Source of the DNA: Pisaster brevispinus
Taxonomy: Eukaryota; Echinodermata; Asteroidea; Forcipulatida; Asteriidae
Direction of reading: 5' to 3'
NCBI GenBank assembly: GCA_023634235.1
Contig: JAMKCF010000018.1
Location: forward strand, 2,013,474-2,077,473
Length of the DNA stretch: 64,000 nt
Part shown: piece after piece, positions 45,090 to 56,389 of the stretch
How positions within the stretch are numbered: position 1 is the stretch's first letter
How the letters are laid out: each line of letters starts with the position of its first letter
The notes under the pieces: model-generated
What the model saw: the letters and a program-made list of their open reading frames with translations, nothing else
Databases searched by the model: none
Told to the model about the DNA's origin: nothing
Translations under genes and position numbers: made by a program

Positions 45090-46124
45090 CTACAAAATAC
45101 TCGCTCATGACCCCAGACTCGGACGCAGGCCCACGTGCCGTTTCTTCTCTTGACTCGGATTCGGACTTGAGTCACGGTCAACAATAACCCGAACTCATGA
45201 GTCAATTATGCTTGGAACTTGGACATTTTTATCGAGGCTTTACTGACTCAAATAAAGTACAGGTAAAGACTGATCCGGTAGCACCAAAGATTTCGTTATT
45301 AACTCATAACTGATTGTAACCATAAAAGAGTTGAACATTTTTATCACAATGTTTGTGTGGTGAGAATGTTGGTGTGGATGTAACGCACTGATATGGGTAG
45401 CATGAAGCCGTACTGCACTTTACCAATCTACTGCACAAACTGAAAAGATCAAAACTACGGTATAGTTAACGTTTCCCAACACAATCCCACATTACCACAC
45501 CCTTTTAAACAAACAAATTTGACGCCATTATGATCACTGTCAGTGATATTTACCGCACGATTCATTATGAAGATCTGTTGAATTTGTAGTACAACAAATA
45601 CGTTATTGTACAACTCAAAAGAGATAGTGTGAACTGCCGCAAATAAACACCATTAGCCATACACGGCGAGTAGCAGGGCATTGTACTTCATTACAGAGTC
45701 TGACAGCAACAAAACACATCAAAAGTTGTGGGTAAGAATTCAGAAACCCATCGTTGGCCTCAGTGTTTTTGTTGTCAACCTTGGCTCCAGAGCTTCTGTA
45801 AACGGCCTTCTTGGATTTTACCAGCTGGTAGATTTGGGGATTCGTTTGACCCCCCCCCCCCCCCCCCCCCCCCATTCGCTCGCCTCCGGGCCGACACAAG
45901 ACCCCGAAATACTCGCTGATGAACAACAAATGTCAACGGGGGGTTTGTGTAGTTTCTTTAGGTTTTTTTTCTATTGGATGTGGAATTGTGAAAAGGGTTT
46001 AGCGGAGTCAAGGAAAACGAAGTGGGGTTACTTGCTCAGACAGATTTTATTTTTGGGAGCATGTGGTGAAGTTGTCGTAAAATAATCTTTAACGTGAACG
46101 TGTTTCTTTTATGCGAGTGTTGCT
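45090..46124. other. Non-repetitive sequence with a 24-base C run
   Basis: Cytosines at 45850-45873. GACTCGGATTCGGACTTGAGTC near 45155 is partly self-complementary. Overlapping frames across the C run are artefacts. Confidence 0.5.
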
Positions 46125-46330
46125 CAAACCTCTCTTGATTAACTTAACACCAACTTAACACCTATTCACACGGTGTTGAAAATTTAATCTTACCACCCTA
46201 TACTGTAATATATGTGTGGATATTGAGTCAGTGTAATGTTATTTTGAGTCAATCTTGACACCAACTTAACACTCACTGAAAGTCAAAGAGTTAGGTGTAA
46301 CAATTGCTGAAATTAAGATTTTCAAACCTA
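46125..46330. repeat. TTAACACC-rich hairpin-like repeat
   Basis: TTAACACCAACTTAACACC (about 46141), TGACACCAACTTAACACTC (about 46256) and inverse phrases (GGTGTTGAAAATTTAATCTT; AATTAAGATTTTCAAACC) form direct and inverted repeats over 200 bases. Probably a small non-autonomous element. Confidence 0.5.
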
Positions 46331-47281
46331 ACTTGGGACTTTTTCAATTTTGCTTCCGTCAACTTTATTGACTTGCTATTTCTCATTCTGTTCTGTAAAT
46401 TCAAAATGGCCCACCATTTTTATGTTTTATTTTTCAAAAGAGAAATGTATCCATTATTAATCATTATTTGTTCGTCCATATGAGTCAATGTAACGAAACA
46501 TTCAGTAGGCCTTAACTATCTGCGTTCGTCCGTCTGTTTTGGGTCTTGAGCTAAACATTGTTTGTTCTGTGTTCTTGTTTTTGTCAGTCCAATTGGTATT
46601 TCCGTTTTTGTGTAATTATTGCAGTTCTGAGGTGAACCGCCGCAAGCCTAGACTTATCCAGGACCTTGCCTCCATGCATTATGGTTCTCCTTTTTTTATT
46701 CCCTGTCCTCCATTATTTAGTCAATTGAGTGTGAAAATAAACTTACAGTTGAAGTGACAAGAATTGCAAACGAGGCTTGCATGCAAAAGCAGTCTGGTCT
46801 CCCTTTGTCATGATCTCAGTAATAGCAGCCATCATCACTACTGGCCACAGGGAACTAGGCATACTGTACATGTACATTGTTGCTGCACAAAACCGTTGAC
46901 GTTGAGGGCCGTTGTCGTTTCAGTTTAACGACCTATTAAAGTATGTTTGACAAGATGAAGTGGGTATATTTGGCTGGCATGTTATTTTTTAACATAATAA
47001 CCTGACTTCTGAAAGTCATGGTCAAGTGTTGCTTGACCGGTGGCTGTATCAACAAAAACGGAGAGTGTATCCACTGGAGTGGTGGTTGGTTGCTATACCT
47101 ATACTTTTGCAGCCACCGGCAGTGGTGAAAGTTTCTACTTTGGGTTTTGGACCTCGATAGACAACGTCGTCGACTTCTGAGTCACATTGATGACAAGGTT
47201 TTGAAAACAAAATTTACAGTCGTAAAATTTCTCTTCTTCTTTGTGTTATTTTTGTGTGTGTATATTTTGCGACCCCGACCA
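46331..47281. other. Non-repetitive sequence with an AGCCTCGG fragment
   Basis: AAACGAGGCTTGCATGCAAAAGCAGTCTGGTCTCCCTTTGTC at about 46768-46810 matches one arm of the AGCCTCGG family. Otherwise nothing recognised. Confidence 0.5.
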
Positions 47282-47425
47282 GGGCCCAATTTCATAGAGA
47301 TGTTTCAGCACAAAAAGTAGCTCAGCACAAACACAATTCTGCTTACCACATTTAGGTTAGCAGCCAAAACACCATGTCGTGTGTACCATGTGTGACTGGT
47401 ATCCTGCTCATTATCGGCTTTGCAG
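47282..47425 (+). mobile_element. GGGCCC-family element, left part
   Basis: It begins GGGCCCAATTTCATAGAG at 47282, then AGCACAAAAAGTAGCTCAGC, TGCTTACCACATTTAGG, AGCCAAAACACCATGTCG and TGTGTGACTGGTATCCTGC. The right inverted end is not found, so it is truncated. Confidence 0.75.
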
Positions 47426-49901
47426 TTCCTGAAATAACTTGTCCTGCCAAAACCCAGATTAAGTTAGAACTTAGTTCTGATATTAAAAACTCTTTCTGCT
47501 GTGTTCTAAAAGAACTTGTCCTGCTAATTAATATCTCCTCCCGTAGTAAGTAGTAGAAATAAGTTCTGATGAGAACTCTTTATGAAAGTAGTTGGCCTGC
47601 TTTTGTCTTTTGTCTCTTCTCCCCCTCGATATAATGTACTTTGTCCTGAATGCCCACCAACAGCAATCGCGTTACACCCATATTTCACGAGAGAGCTCGT
47701 TCAGCTTCTACTGGTGATTGTGAAGGGAAAGCAAAACTCCACCCGGCTTTCGGATGGGGCGAAAGTAGCCGTGTTTATCCCGGTTGTAATCCGTTCTGTT
47801 TCTCCCGTCTGTCCAGACCCACGTCGACGCTCTTAAGCCTAACTCCTAGGCAGATCACCGCCCCAATGTTTTCTGGACAAATACAACCTTGTTTTTGGTC
47901 CAGTTTTTAATTAAATCTTACATGTTATTGGACGTTGGAGTAACGTCAGGCCTATGGGTTGGTGGGGGGGGGGGGGGGCTTGGTTTTTTTCTATGCGATG
48001 AGGGTTAGAAATTGTTCCTGTTTTGCCTCCAACGAATCAGATTTAGTTAGTTGCTAATAAGTGTTTGTTTCCAGTTTGATGTAAACTTGATTGAGTGCCC
48101 TTGGGTGGAAGCGAGTGTCTGTTTTGCAGCGACCGGGGTCAGGTGTCGAAGCTCTAGACGCAGCGACCACTAAACCTAGAGCTCATTATTTGAAATTGCT
48201 ACCTCAATGTCAATGAGTCCTACAGTCATATTAAGTAAATAACATTTGTATATAGTTTGAAAGCAATTGTAAGCAAATATAGGCTAATTAAAGTTGATGA
48301 ATGCCCGCAACTTTCACAGAAGACATCTTCACAATGCCCACAAAGAGAGCATCTTTTATGACTTTAGATTGCCACGTATCTCTGTTGGTTGTGTGGCGTT
48401 TTTACTCAAAACTGTTGGATGAAAATAACTGTACACTCTCCCAAACACCCCCAGCACCTTCAACATGTTCACATTATTTCAGTCCAAGTCAGCGGGATTG
48501 CGAAATCAACCTCGTCCCCACATCACCGCTCCACGCTCCTGTCTATTTTTAGTCCCTGACACTATTTTTTTTTTGCCAGAGCCGCTTTGACCATTGACGT
48601 AATAGGGTGAAACATATGGGTCATAATTTTTCTTCATGAAAAATGATTTCTCCGAAGTTTTTTTTATCTTTGCGTTTTGCGTAACACCTGCCGTACACCG
48701 TAAACACTTCGTTCACACCGCACGGTTTTCTTATTTGTTGGAACATTTTGATAAATATCACAATCGGCATCTGTTTGAAGTTTTGCCGCGTTGTGTGAAG
48801 ACTAAGTTGACCCATTTTTCAACGGGACCTTTCGGGCGTAGTCTCCCTATCAAGACGTCATAACAATTTGACACTTTCTGAGGAAGAAAGAAGTAAGCGG
48901 CTGCATGGTGTATGTTTTAAAATTTGATTAAAATGTCTGGTCATTCAGTTTTTCTTCTTTTAAAATCAGCTTGCTCGAGAGTTTACAAATCAGTAGAAAA
49001 TTAAATTCCTTCCACCTATTATACGACCACATTCCATTATTTGTACTCTCGTCGGATGGAAACTCGATTCGACTTAGTCAAAAAGCTCTGGAACTATCAA
49101 GCGGAAACCCTGTTCATTTTAACTTACATTTTCGTTTGGGTGTAAAGTTACGACGTATGATTTGACACACTTTTAAATCTAGCTTTTTCGAATTTCTTAC
49201 AAATAGTTCTAAAAAACACAAAACCACTGTAAGATCATCATACTTCTTAAGAAAAACTGTTCCTGGTATATCTATTTGGCAACTCTATTTGCCGCTTGAA
49301 CTAAAATGTGCAATTTTGATCCGACTCGTGTATATGTCTTTCATAATTAACGGGCATTTTCGGAGGTGCCCGGTAGCGTCGTGGTAACCTAATAATGTAT
49401 CGAAAATCTAATTTGTTTTCGATTGTATGCGATTGTATTCAATTCAATTCATATCAATTAATTTGTTTTTATTCCCGTGTGTGTGCACTAAAGGTGCGAA
49501 TTCAATTACAACTAAATTTACATACACATTTCAAAAGAGAACAACAAACAAAACAAGAGGTGTACGTGCACGTTATTGCACAGACACCTTAAAACAGAAC
49601 CAAATTCCATAGCTGATTAAAAAGAGCAAATACCACTACAATACTAGAACACGGAAGAAGGTCAAACAGTCGAAACTTGAATCTCGAAGGAAGTTTCTAA
49701 GATGGTAGATCTTCGACGATGGAATCACGTGATCAAACACCCACCCCCCCCCCTCCACCCCGCGCACACACACACACGTGTCTTCCATCACAAGCAATCA
49801 GTACAACCTGATGTGCCCTTGTTTTCCCGCGCATCGAATTAGCAAATGTCGTCTGCGAGTCCAGAATTCTCCTCGATCTTGTATTCGCCCTCAGTGACAT
49901 T
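47426..49901. other. Long non-repetitive stretch, nothing recognised
   Basis: A 15-base G run lies at 47964-47978, and a C run followed by a CA run at 49741-49778. Frames of up to 86 codons on the plus strand (47582-47910, 48301-48552, 48636-48863) resemble no family and share no splice-site pattern. Confidence 0.45.
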
Positions 49902-49945
49902 TCTTTCTTTCTTTCTTTCTTTCTTTCTTTTTATTTATTTGGGGG
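49902..49945 (+). repeat. (CTTT)n microsatellite
   Basis: About seven CTTT units followed by TTATTTATTT. Confidence 0.95.
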
Positions 49946-50450
49946 ATGTGTGTGTGTGTTCATTTTGACGGGAGCGGACCTTGACTGGTTCGGTCGGCCG
50001 TGGTCGGTGAGGAATGCACGGTACAGCATCCTGGTCCCGTCTCGGGTTGCGCCTTAAGTGCAAGAGTGAGGTTAAACTCTGAGGGGGGAATCAAATGATT
50101 TGACTGACGGGTCTTGGGTCGTTTCTGTTTCTTAAACATTAATTGGTACTGATAAAATAATAGGCCTAATAGTTAGTTATAACTTGAAACTTTACTCTTT
50201 GCAATCACGATACCAGTAATAGCCGTTTTCCTGAGAACCATTTCCAGCTGAAATACCGTCACCCCTACCCCATCGACCCCGTAAATTGAGGACTTCTCTT
50301 TGTTCTCCCATAGTTTTAGCGACGTTCCCGTCGGTCTTATAGACGAAAAACAAAATGAGTACGTCCTCGGTTGTTTGACGCACAGCTCGGATCCCTACGG
50401 CCGAAGTCCTCATCAGTGTCCACGGATAGACACCCACACACACAAACCTC
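49946..50450. other. Non-repetitive sequence, nothing recognised
   Basis: GC-richer at 49970-50060. A short CA run (50432-50443) borders the 74-bp array. Confidence 0.5.
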
Positions 50451-50884
50451 TTGAAAACCAGAGGAATGGAATGAATGTACATGTAATCTTCCAATAACCA
50501 ATGATGTACCATCCCTTTATGATATGTTTCTTGAAAACTGGAGGATCGGAATGAATGGACTCTTCTAATAACCAATGGCATACCATCCATTTATGGTATG
50601 TTTCTTGAATACTAGAGGATCGGAATGAATGTGCTTTTCCAAAAACCAATGATGTACCATCCCTTTATGATATGTATCTTGAGTACTAGAGGATTGGAAT
50701 GAATGTACTCTTCCAATAACCAATGATGTACCATCCCTTTATGATAATCATGTTTCTTGAAAACTGGAGGATCGGAATGAATGGACTCATCTAATAACCA
50801 ATGATGTACCATCCCTTTATGATATGTTTCTTGAGTACTAGAGGATTGGAATGAATGTACTCTTTCAAAAACCAATGATGTAGT
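50451..50884 (-). repeat. 74-bp repeat array, copy G
   Basis: Six minus-strand units with array-specific variants (GGAGGATCGGAATGAATGGACTC; CTTGAGTACTAGAGG). The right edge is at CCAATGATGTA, entering at the same phase as other arrays. The left edge lies just past CTTGAAAACCAGAGG. Confidence 0.9.
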
Positions 50885-51794
50885 TTGCCTTAAGTGCTTA
50901 CGAGTCCTCCTCTAGGAAACTTCACTTTATTCTTCCCTTTTTACCCACTGGCCAAACTCTTTAACGCCACCGAAATCATCTTCAATTGACCCCAGCCCCA
51001 GATAGGAACCAGACGTTGCCATTCATCCAAGACGTTCTTAACAAGATGTGGGATTAACGCAAGATGGGTTACAAATCCATCACAGCCACCGAGAGCAAAC
51101 GAGCAGAGGGCCCCGGTGACAGGCGACTTCCGATCGGGGCATTGTCTGGGTGTAATTCGGTGACTTTTGCGGAATAATTTCTCTTCGCGACTGAATGGAC
51201 AGGGGACAAAGCAGAATAACTCTTTTGAGGGGGTGGAAATAAAAGCAGGTTCCTTTTAATTGAAAGTTGTTTTTAACTCTCTTTTTTAACGTTTTGTCTG
51301 AATGTTTTTTGAGGGGAAGCTTGTTTGTTTGAGGGCTTACAATACTCGGTGTCTCAGCAAGTTTGTTTAAAAGTTTGGTTGTGTTTTGTCTGACGTGAGG
51401 TGGACGGGGGGAATCGACAAGGTGTACGCGTGACTGGTCAATTATTAGTCGGTTAGTCGGTTAGTGACTTGTTCGCTTGTTTGTTGGTTTGTTTAGCGGA
51501 CGGTTCAATAGTCGATTAACGCAGATCGATTATTCTGTTACACGGTTGTTTGGGTCGAGCTTTCGGGGCCATTCATAAAAAAACAGGATAACTTATAAAC
51601 CTGTTTAAGGTTTGTAGGCCTATGTGTTTACGTTGGCACAGTTTAAATCTGACATGGTAAATTGTAATTAAACCATTCCCCTTTTTTTCATGTGGCAAAC
51701 AGACATGAGTAATAATTCCTTCCAAATTAAAATACGCACATATCCTAGTAGCTAGGTGCTTCACAACATTATACCCCTGTTCGCTGAGCAAACT
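50885..51794. other. Non-repetitive sequence, weak regulatory signals
   Basis: GTCAATTATTAGTCGG and GTCGATTAACGCAGATCGATTATTC at 51437-51536 are homeodomain-like sites beside direct repeats of GTCGGTTAGT. No exon seen. Confidence 0.4.
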
Positions 51795-52050
51795 ATCTAT
51801 ACTCCCTGGGGAGCATTACGACCCCAAGCTGCTTAAATTGGCGCTCACGGGCTTACATCCAACACAATACTGTCTCGGCCCTCCCGGGTTCCCATTTATA
51901 CACCTGGTTAAGAGAAGCAATTATGGCTAAGTGCCTTGCTCAATGACACAAGTGTCATGGCCGGAAATCGAACCCACGCACCGATGCAGGTGACCACTTG
52001 CGCACGACACACAACCGTCTTGAAATCTTGTCGCGATCGATTACACCATA
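51795..52050 (-). mobile_element. tRNA-derived SINE, minus strand
   Basis: Read on the minus strand: TGCGCAAGTGG (52004-51994) as A box, GGTTCGATTTCC (51974-51963) as B box, then TTGTGTCATTGAGCAAGGCACTTAGCC, AATTGCTTCTCTTAACCAGG and GTATAAATGGGAACCCGGG, ending GGGGTCGTAATGCTCCCCAGGGAG. The GAGCAAGGCACTTA body is shared with 9866-10025. This is the best-preserved SINE of the window. Confidence 0.8.
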
Positions 52051-53461
52051 AATGAAAGTTAAGACCATTCCTTCGTGGATTACAGTTTAGTTTCTTCTCT
52101 AAAATCAGATGCAAAACATTATGAAGTCAGACTCGTGGTAAGACTATCTTTCGTATAGGGCTATCACATTAATACCTGTTACCGTATTGTCGTAGACGTG
52201 CCTCAAGCCGTGTATTGTCTGATGAAGGTATGTGAAAAGCAACTTATACAAAACGTATCTGTAATTTCTCTTCTTTGACCATGTGATGAATTTGAGAGGG
52301 CGTGTACCCTTCCCAACCCCACCACAGCCATTTCTACCCCTTTTTTGGTCACCCACAAATGTCGTCATCCTAAACTGACCCCGTATTTGTCATCAAAGTG
52401 CACTGATATAAAGTTGCCAATTACTCGAGTAAACTTTCACAAATTTGTTGGATAGTTGTGTGTCTAATGAAAACAAGAAGTAAACGAACCTTTTCTTAAT
52501 TCTACTAGTTTTTTCCCCATTTATTTAAACGTTTGTCCTTTTAGGTCAATCGTCAAATCATTTTTGTTCAACGATCCTTCTATGTTTTTGGTTTCCAAAA
52601 AAATAGTGTGTAAAAAACAAATCACCCTAAATCTATTGCGATCGTAAAAGAAGAAAGTTCCAATACAACATTGCCCTCTTCAACTCGTTCCCATTTTGCC
52701 TTTTGTTACTGGTTTGACTTCCCCTGTTAAACACCTGTCCATCATACGGAAACAGTGGTCAATGTACAACCCACCCCCTCTCTTTCCAACCCTCCAACCC
52801 CTCGTACCCACTCGACAAGATTGCAAAAGCTGCCACTCGATGTTGCAACTTTGTCTCTTTTTATAAACGCAAACTCTAAATTCATCAATGATGATCCGTC
52901 GAAAAGAGCAACCAAGCGCGTTGACGATTGACCTAATAAGAAACGAAAATGGCCGGTTTGGGGGTAATTGAGCCCCCGTTGTCTACATTATCTCTGATAC
53001 CCCATTATTGAACCCCTCACCCCCTGCCCCCACATCGTCTTTAACACAAAAACCAAGCCAAGAAAACAACCCCTAATCACTTCACCTAAACATCCCCTTT
53101 TAAATACCATTGTTGGCCCTTTTTGTCACCATGTTTTTATAGAGAGGGTGATTTTTAAACCACGAACGACAGAGTGTCTGATTCCGTGGTATGTCATTTG
53201 CACTCTGCTCTTAGAAGATGATTTTAAAGGTTCGTTACCCCCCCCCCCCCCCTCAAAGTGCCACGGACAATACTGCACTTGAAACTCTGACTGTCGACGT
53301 AGCAAGAGGGCTAGGCTTGCCAACAAGTCAAAATCTTGCTAAAAGCCTGCTTTACGTTGCACTTTCGCTGGTCGTCGTACAGGTGGAAATCTCCATTCTA
53401 CACAATCGAAGCTTTTTGCATGGTGCGGAATATCAGAAGTAGCTATAGTGAGCTTGCGAGT
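52051..53461. other. Non-repetitive sequence, possible regulatory part
   Basis: A 15-base C run lies at 53238-53252. 52880-53060 has GGGGTAATTGAGCCCC and CCCATTATTGAACCCC, similar homeodomain-like phrases with GGGG/CCCC flanks. No exon recognised. Confidence 0.4.
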
Positions 53462-53476
53462 ACAACCATGTGTAAA

Positions 53477-53513
53477 ATCTCTTTTGGAAGGAGGGTTGGC
53501 TCTGAAAATAGCC
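53477..53513 (-). terminator. Histone-type 3' stem-loop with HDE-like purines
   Basis: On the minus strand GGCTATTTTCAGAGCC (53513-53498) has the histone TTTC loop and a six-base stem with one A/G mismatch. It is preceded by ACAAC and followed, 10 bases on, by CCAAAAGAGAT (53487-53477), similar to the purine-rich downstream element that pairs with U7 snRNA. Confidence 0.5.
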
Positions 53514-53562
53514 GTTGTGGTCTCGACTTTTCGAACAGTTTACCCTGCTCGTCTCTGATCTC

Positions 53563-53650
53563 CTGAAGAGGGCAAGCAGAGTGTTCTGCTCAAAACGTCG
53601 ACACCACAACGGCTCTTTCCAGAGCCAAAAATCCTCCCAAAAGAGATGTA
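53563..53650 (+). terminator. Hairpin module with perfect histone-type stem-loop
   Basis: CTGAAGA (53563-53569), then the stem AGCAGA/TCTGCT (53575-53580 with 53585-53590), CAAAACGTCG (53591-53600), ACACCACAAC, then GGCTCTTTCCAGAGCC (53611-53626). The last is a perfect six-base stem with a four-base TTCC loop (canonical TTTC). AAAAGAGATG at 53639-53648 sits where a histone downstream element would. No histone gene lies upstream. Confidence 0.55.
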
Positions 53651-53665
53651 CACTAGTTATGGTTA

Positions 53666-53939
53666 CTTCTTACACAATGGATGTTAACATAGAGAAATCG
53701 AGATGGAGCTAGTCTTACTGTCAAGTCGTTACCTTAATACTGACCTATACTTGTTTCCATGTCCAGGTCGCAGTTTGCGAATCCTCAGGTTGACCTCATA
53801 CGGTGCTGTTTTTTTCTTCACGTCCAACACAAGAGGGACTAGTCTTTCAAACAAGCCTTACTTTTACTTCAGTTCACCCAGATGTCTACTGGACTCATTT
53901 CATCCTCACGCCCCTCCTCGGACCATGGGGTAGCTCATA
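53666..53939. other. Non-repetitive sequence, nothing recognised
   Basis: No frame or motif of note. Confidence 0.5.
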
Positions 53940-54145
53940 AAGGTGAGTTGAAGGGGGCGGTAGAGACGGGGGTAAGGGAAGAGGTATGGAAAGATGGACA
54001 TGTGACGGGGAGAGGGACTAATCCAAGTCATGGAACTTGGAAGGAGAATATGGTTTTGAGAAGGGGGTAACGAGGGGGGCAAAAACTGAGGTGAGAGGGT
54101 GAAGTTGGGGTGGTGAGATAAGTCTCAAGGAAAAAAACGGAACTC
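53940..54145 (+). repeat. G-rich purine-skewed tract
   Basis: Strong G skew with runs GGGGGCGG, GGGGGTAAGGG, CGGGGAGAGGG, GGGGGTAACGAGGGGGG and TTGGGGTGG. Four or more G runs lie close enough to allow a G-quadruplex on the plus strand. Confidence 0.6.
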
Positions 54146-55260
54146 AGCGTTATGAAGGTTCCAGGTCAGCACGGATCCTTTTTTATATATATATTTTTAA
54201 ACCACAATAACCAGTAAGCTGAAGTTCGCATAGTGTTCCGGACTCCGATTCCTGCCATTTCGATCTGAATATGGGATCGTACTGTTCCGGGTCTCTGGCA
54301 CTGCCTGGGACCCGCATCCGGAATCTTGTTCCGACTCCGGAGTGTGAGGAAATGGGCGGGGATTATTGTTCATGGGGGCATGGACGGTATGGAGTCTTAA
54401 GAGAATAAGGTAGTAGATTAAGACAAAGGAACCAACTAAAAAGACTCCGGAACTTCACAAAGTTGCGAGTGACCTCTTAGGAGTGGTGTTAAAGTTTGCG
54501 TAGGAACTGTATATGAGGGCATGCTGGGATGTCTCCCATAACATGAAAGCACACTGTTGCCGAGAAAATTATCGACACCTTCGTGACAATCCCCAATTCG
54601 TTGTTTTGATTCCGGCTTTGTGCCCGTGGAAAATCCTAATTAACAATTGCCACCTTCCTGTACAACAATCCTTCACACGTAAGTTAAAACACATCTGTTG
54701 TTAAAGTCAGCTATTCAATTAAAGAAAAACTCAATGACATCCTCTGTTGACGGTAATGACACAGCTATATCTTTTTACAAACACCCATTTTAACAAAAAC
54801 ATCACAACAAACCCGGGACTACGTTAAGTCCGCTGTGTATTACATTAACGGCCTTAACACTTCCGCGTTTGGTATCCCCCCTTCAACTAATTAGCACTTA
54901 TCAGATTAGTTAGCACAAGGAGCGTGAACGATTTGGCGGGAGAATAATGTGGCCGTGGTCGTCCGTGAGCGCGTTGAGTATTTATTAGACGCGATGGTGG
55001 TTTTACGGAGTGGAGAAATCCTGGCCGACGACACTTACTGAGGTGTGTGTGTGTGTGTTCATTTTTAATCATGCTATAGGAGTAATAATCTTTTTGCCGC
55101 CATTTTTCGTCCATATTTTTTAGAGGAATTACATTTTAGTGTAAATACCTCAGGAGGATAAATTTGTTTAGGGAACATGGACACCTCTTTCAGGACATTA
55201 TCTTACCTCGAAACTAATACAAACACAAATCGAAACAGTTTTACTTGAAAAGGGGGCAAC
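54146..55260. other. Non-repetitive sequence, nothing firm
   Basis: A TA run lies at 54184-54194 and a GT run at 55043-55058. 54220-54345 has GTTCCGGACTCCGATTCC and inverse-like GTTCCGACTCCGGAGT, a possible small repeat. No exon recognised. Confidence 0.45.
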
Positions 55261-55417
55261 ATTAGTGCGACAACAAAATCAACCTAGGGAGCAACGGCAA
55301 ACATCACTACAGCCACAAACAACAACAAAACCAACAAGATTAGTGCAACAACAAAATCAACCTCAGCAGCATTAGCAAGCATCACCACAACCACAAACAA
55401 CAACAAAAAACATCAAG
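55261..55417. repeat. 78-bp minisatellite, two copies
   Basis: ATTAGTGCGACAACAAAATC starts at 55261 and its near-copy ATTAGTGCAACAACAAAATC at 55339. Both continue CAACCT..AGCA..CATCAC.ACA.CCACAAACAACAACAAAA. AAC-rich and without stops in one frame, but not credible as coding. Confidence 0.85.
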
Positions 55418-55667
55418 ATTAAGAACTAACAACAACAACACAATGCAGTTTGCATGCAGGTACAAGCAGACTCAACGAAGAATTCCCATCGACATTGTTA
55501 TTTTGCACATAAAACATTCTTTGCTATAGTGAGATGCTGTTAGATAAAGTTTGTTTTGAGTAATCGAAATTTTCCTTCAAATGCGGTGCATTTTGTTACC
55601 TCTAGGATGGCTGTGAAAATACCATAACGCCTTCCTCTAGAAAACAGCACTTACAACAACATCAAAT
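55418..55667. other. Non-repetitive sequence, nothing recognised
   Basis: AT-leaning with short AAC runs. Confidence 0.5.
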
Positions 55668-55722
55668 CAACAACAACAACAACAACAACAACAGCAACAA
55701 CAACGGCAGCAATAACAACAAC
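55668..55722 (+). repeat. (AAC)n microsatellite
   Basis: About 16 AAC triplets, interrupted by AGC and GGC. Confidence 0.95.
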
Positions 55723-55740
55723 ATAATCATACGTCTATTA

Positions 55741-55770
55741 AGGTTTGCGGTAACACCATGAACATGCCAC
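55741..55770. repeat. Fragment of the 68-bp unit
   Basis: AGGTTTGCGGTAACACCATG followed by AACATGCCAC matches the AAGGTTTGCAGTAACACCATGTACATG part of the array at 7000-8690, so that repeat is dispersed. Confidence 0.7.
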
Positions 55771-55785
55771 ATTTCTACGAGTTGT

Positions 55786-55860
55786 GTCGGTTCTGAAAAG
55801 AACAATACGTGTGGTGTAACAACTCGACGTTTCGTTCACATTGCTATGACCGTCATCAAA
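55786..55860 (-). ncRNA. TGATGA-hairpin-GAAACGTCG plus stem-loop module
   Basis: Minus strand, in order: TTGATGAC (near 55855), a stem GGTCA/TGAAC with one mismatch, GAAACGTCG (55833-55825), AGTTGTTACACCACACG, then GTTCTTTTCAGAAC (55803-55790). The last is a perfect five-base stem with the canonical histone loop TTTC. Same order as at 53563-53626. Confidence 0.5.
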
Positions 55861-56389
55861 AACAAAATTGTAAAACACAATAAAAAAAACATCTTTTTTT
55901 GTGTTTTACCCAAACACCGAAGTGTGTTAAGCACTGTATGCTCAGCACTTTCCCGAGTCATGTGGCAAACAAATCCACATGAATATTGTTCTACTCGGGT
56001 GGATATCATAAAATCTTCAGGCTTTAACGGCTCTTCTAAATAAAGTATACTCTGTCACTCTCACATAGTTGTATACATATCTAATAATAAAAAAATCTTT
56101 AAGAAATAACTGCTGGATTTTTTTTCCTTTGACACGAAGAAATTATTTCCAGAACAAATTACCAATGGGCGAGCAGTTTCTTATTGACATGCCAAACTCA
56201 CCTGTTTGCTTTCATACTTTTACGAATCAATAAGTCCAAGCGCCGAGCGATCTGTCGACGTTTCTGCCCAATTAGCGCCTTCGTTTCCGAAATAAATATG
56301 AAAACTCACTTCATTTTACAAAATCAATATCTCGCGGGACTCTGTACGTGGCATGAGATTGTCACTTCCAGTGCACCGCTGTGTACTCC
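55861..56389. other. Non-repetitive sequence, nothing recognised
   Basis: AT-rich with short A runs. No exon. Confidence 0.5.

Larger units (their letters stand above)
53462..53665. other. 204-bp palindrome carrying two RNA-hairpin modules
   Basis: The two halves are inverted copies about a centre at 53562 with no length difference: 53477-53487 mirrors 53637-53647 and 53498-53513 mirrors 53611-53626. Each half, read outward, carries a hairpin, then GAAAAGTCGAG or CAAAACGTCGAC, then ACCACAACGG, a histone-type stem-loop, and CCAAAAGAGAT. No histone frame is present. Confidence 0.75.

Noticed and set aside
53462..53665. Remnant of a histone gene
   Set aside because: No histone-like frame within several hundred bases on either strand; only the 3' signals are present, in inverted duplicate.
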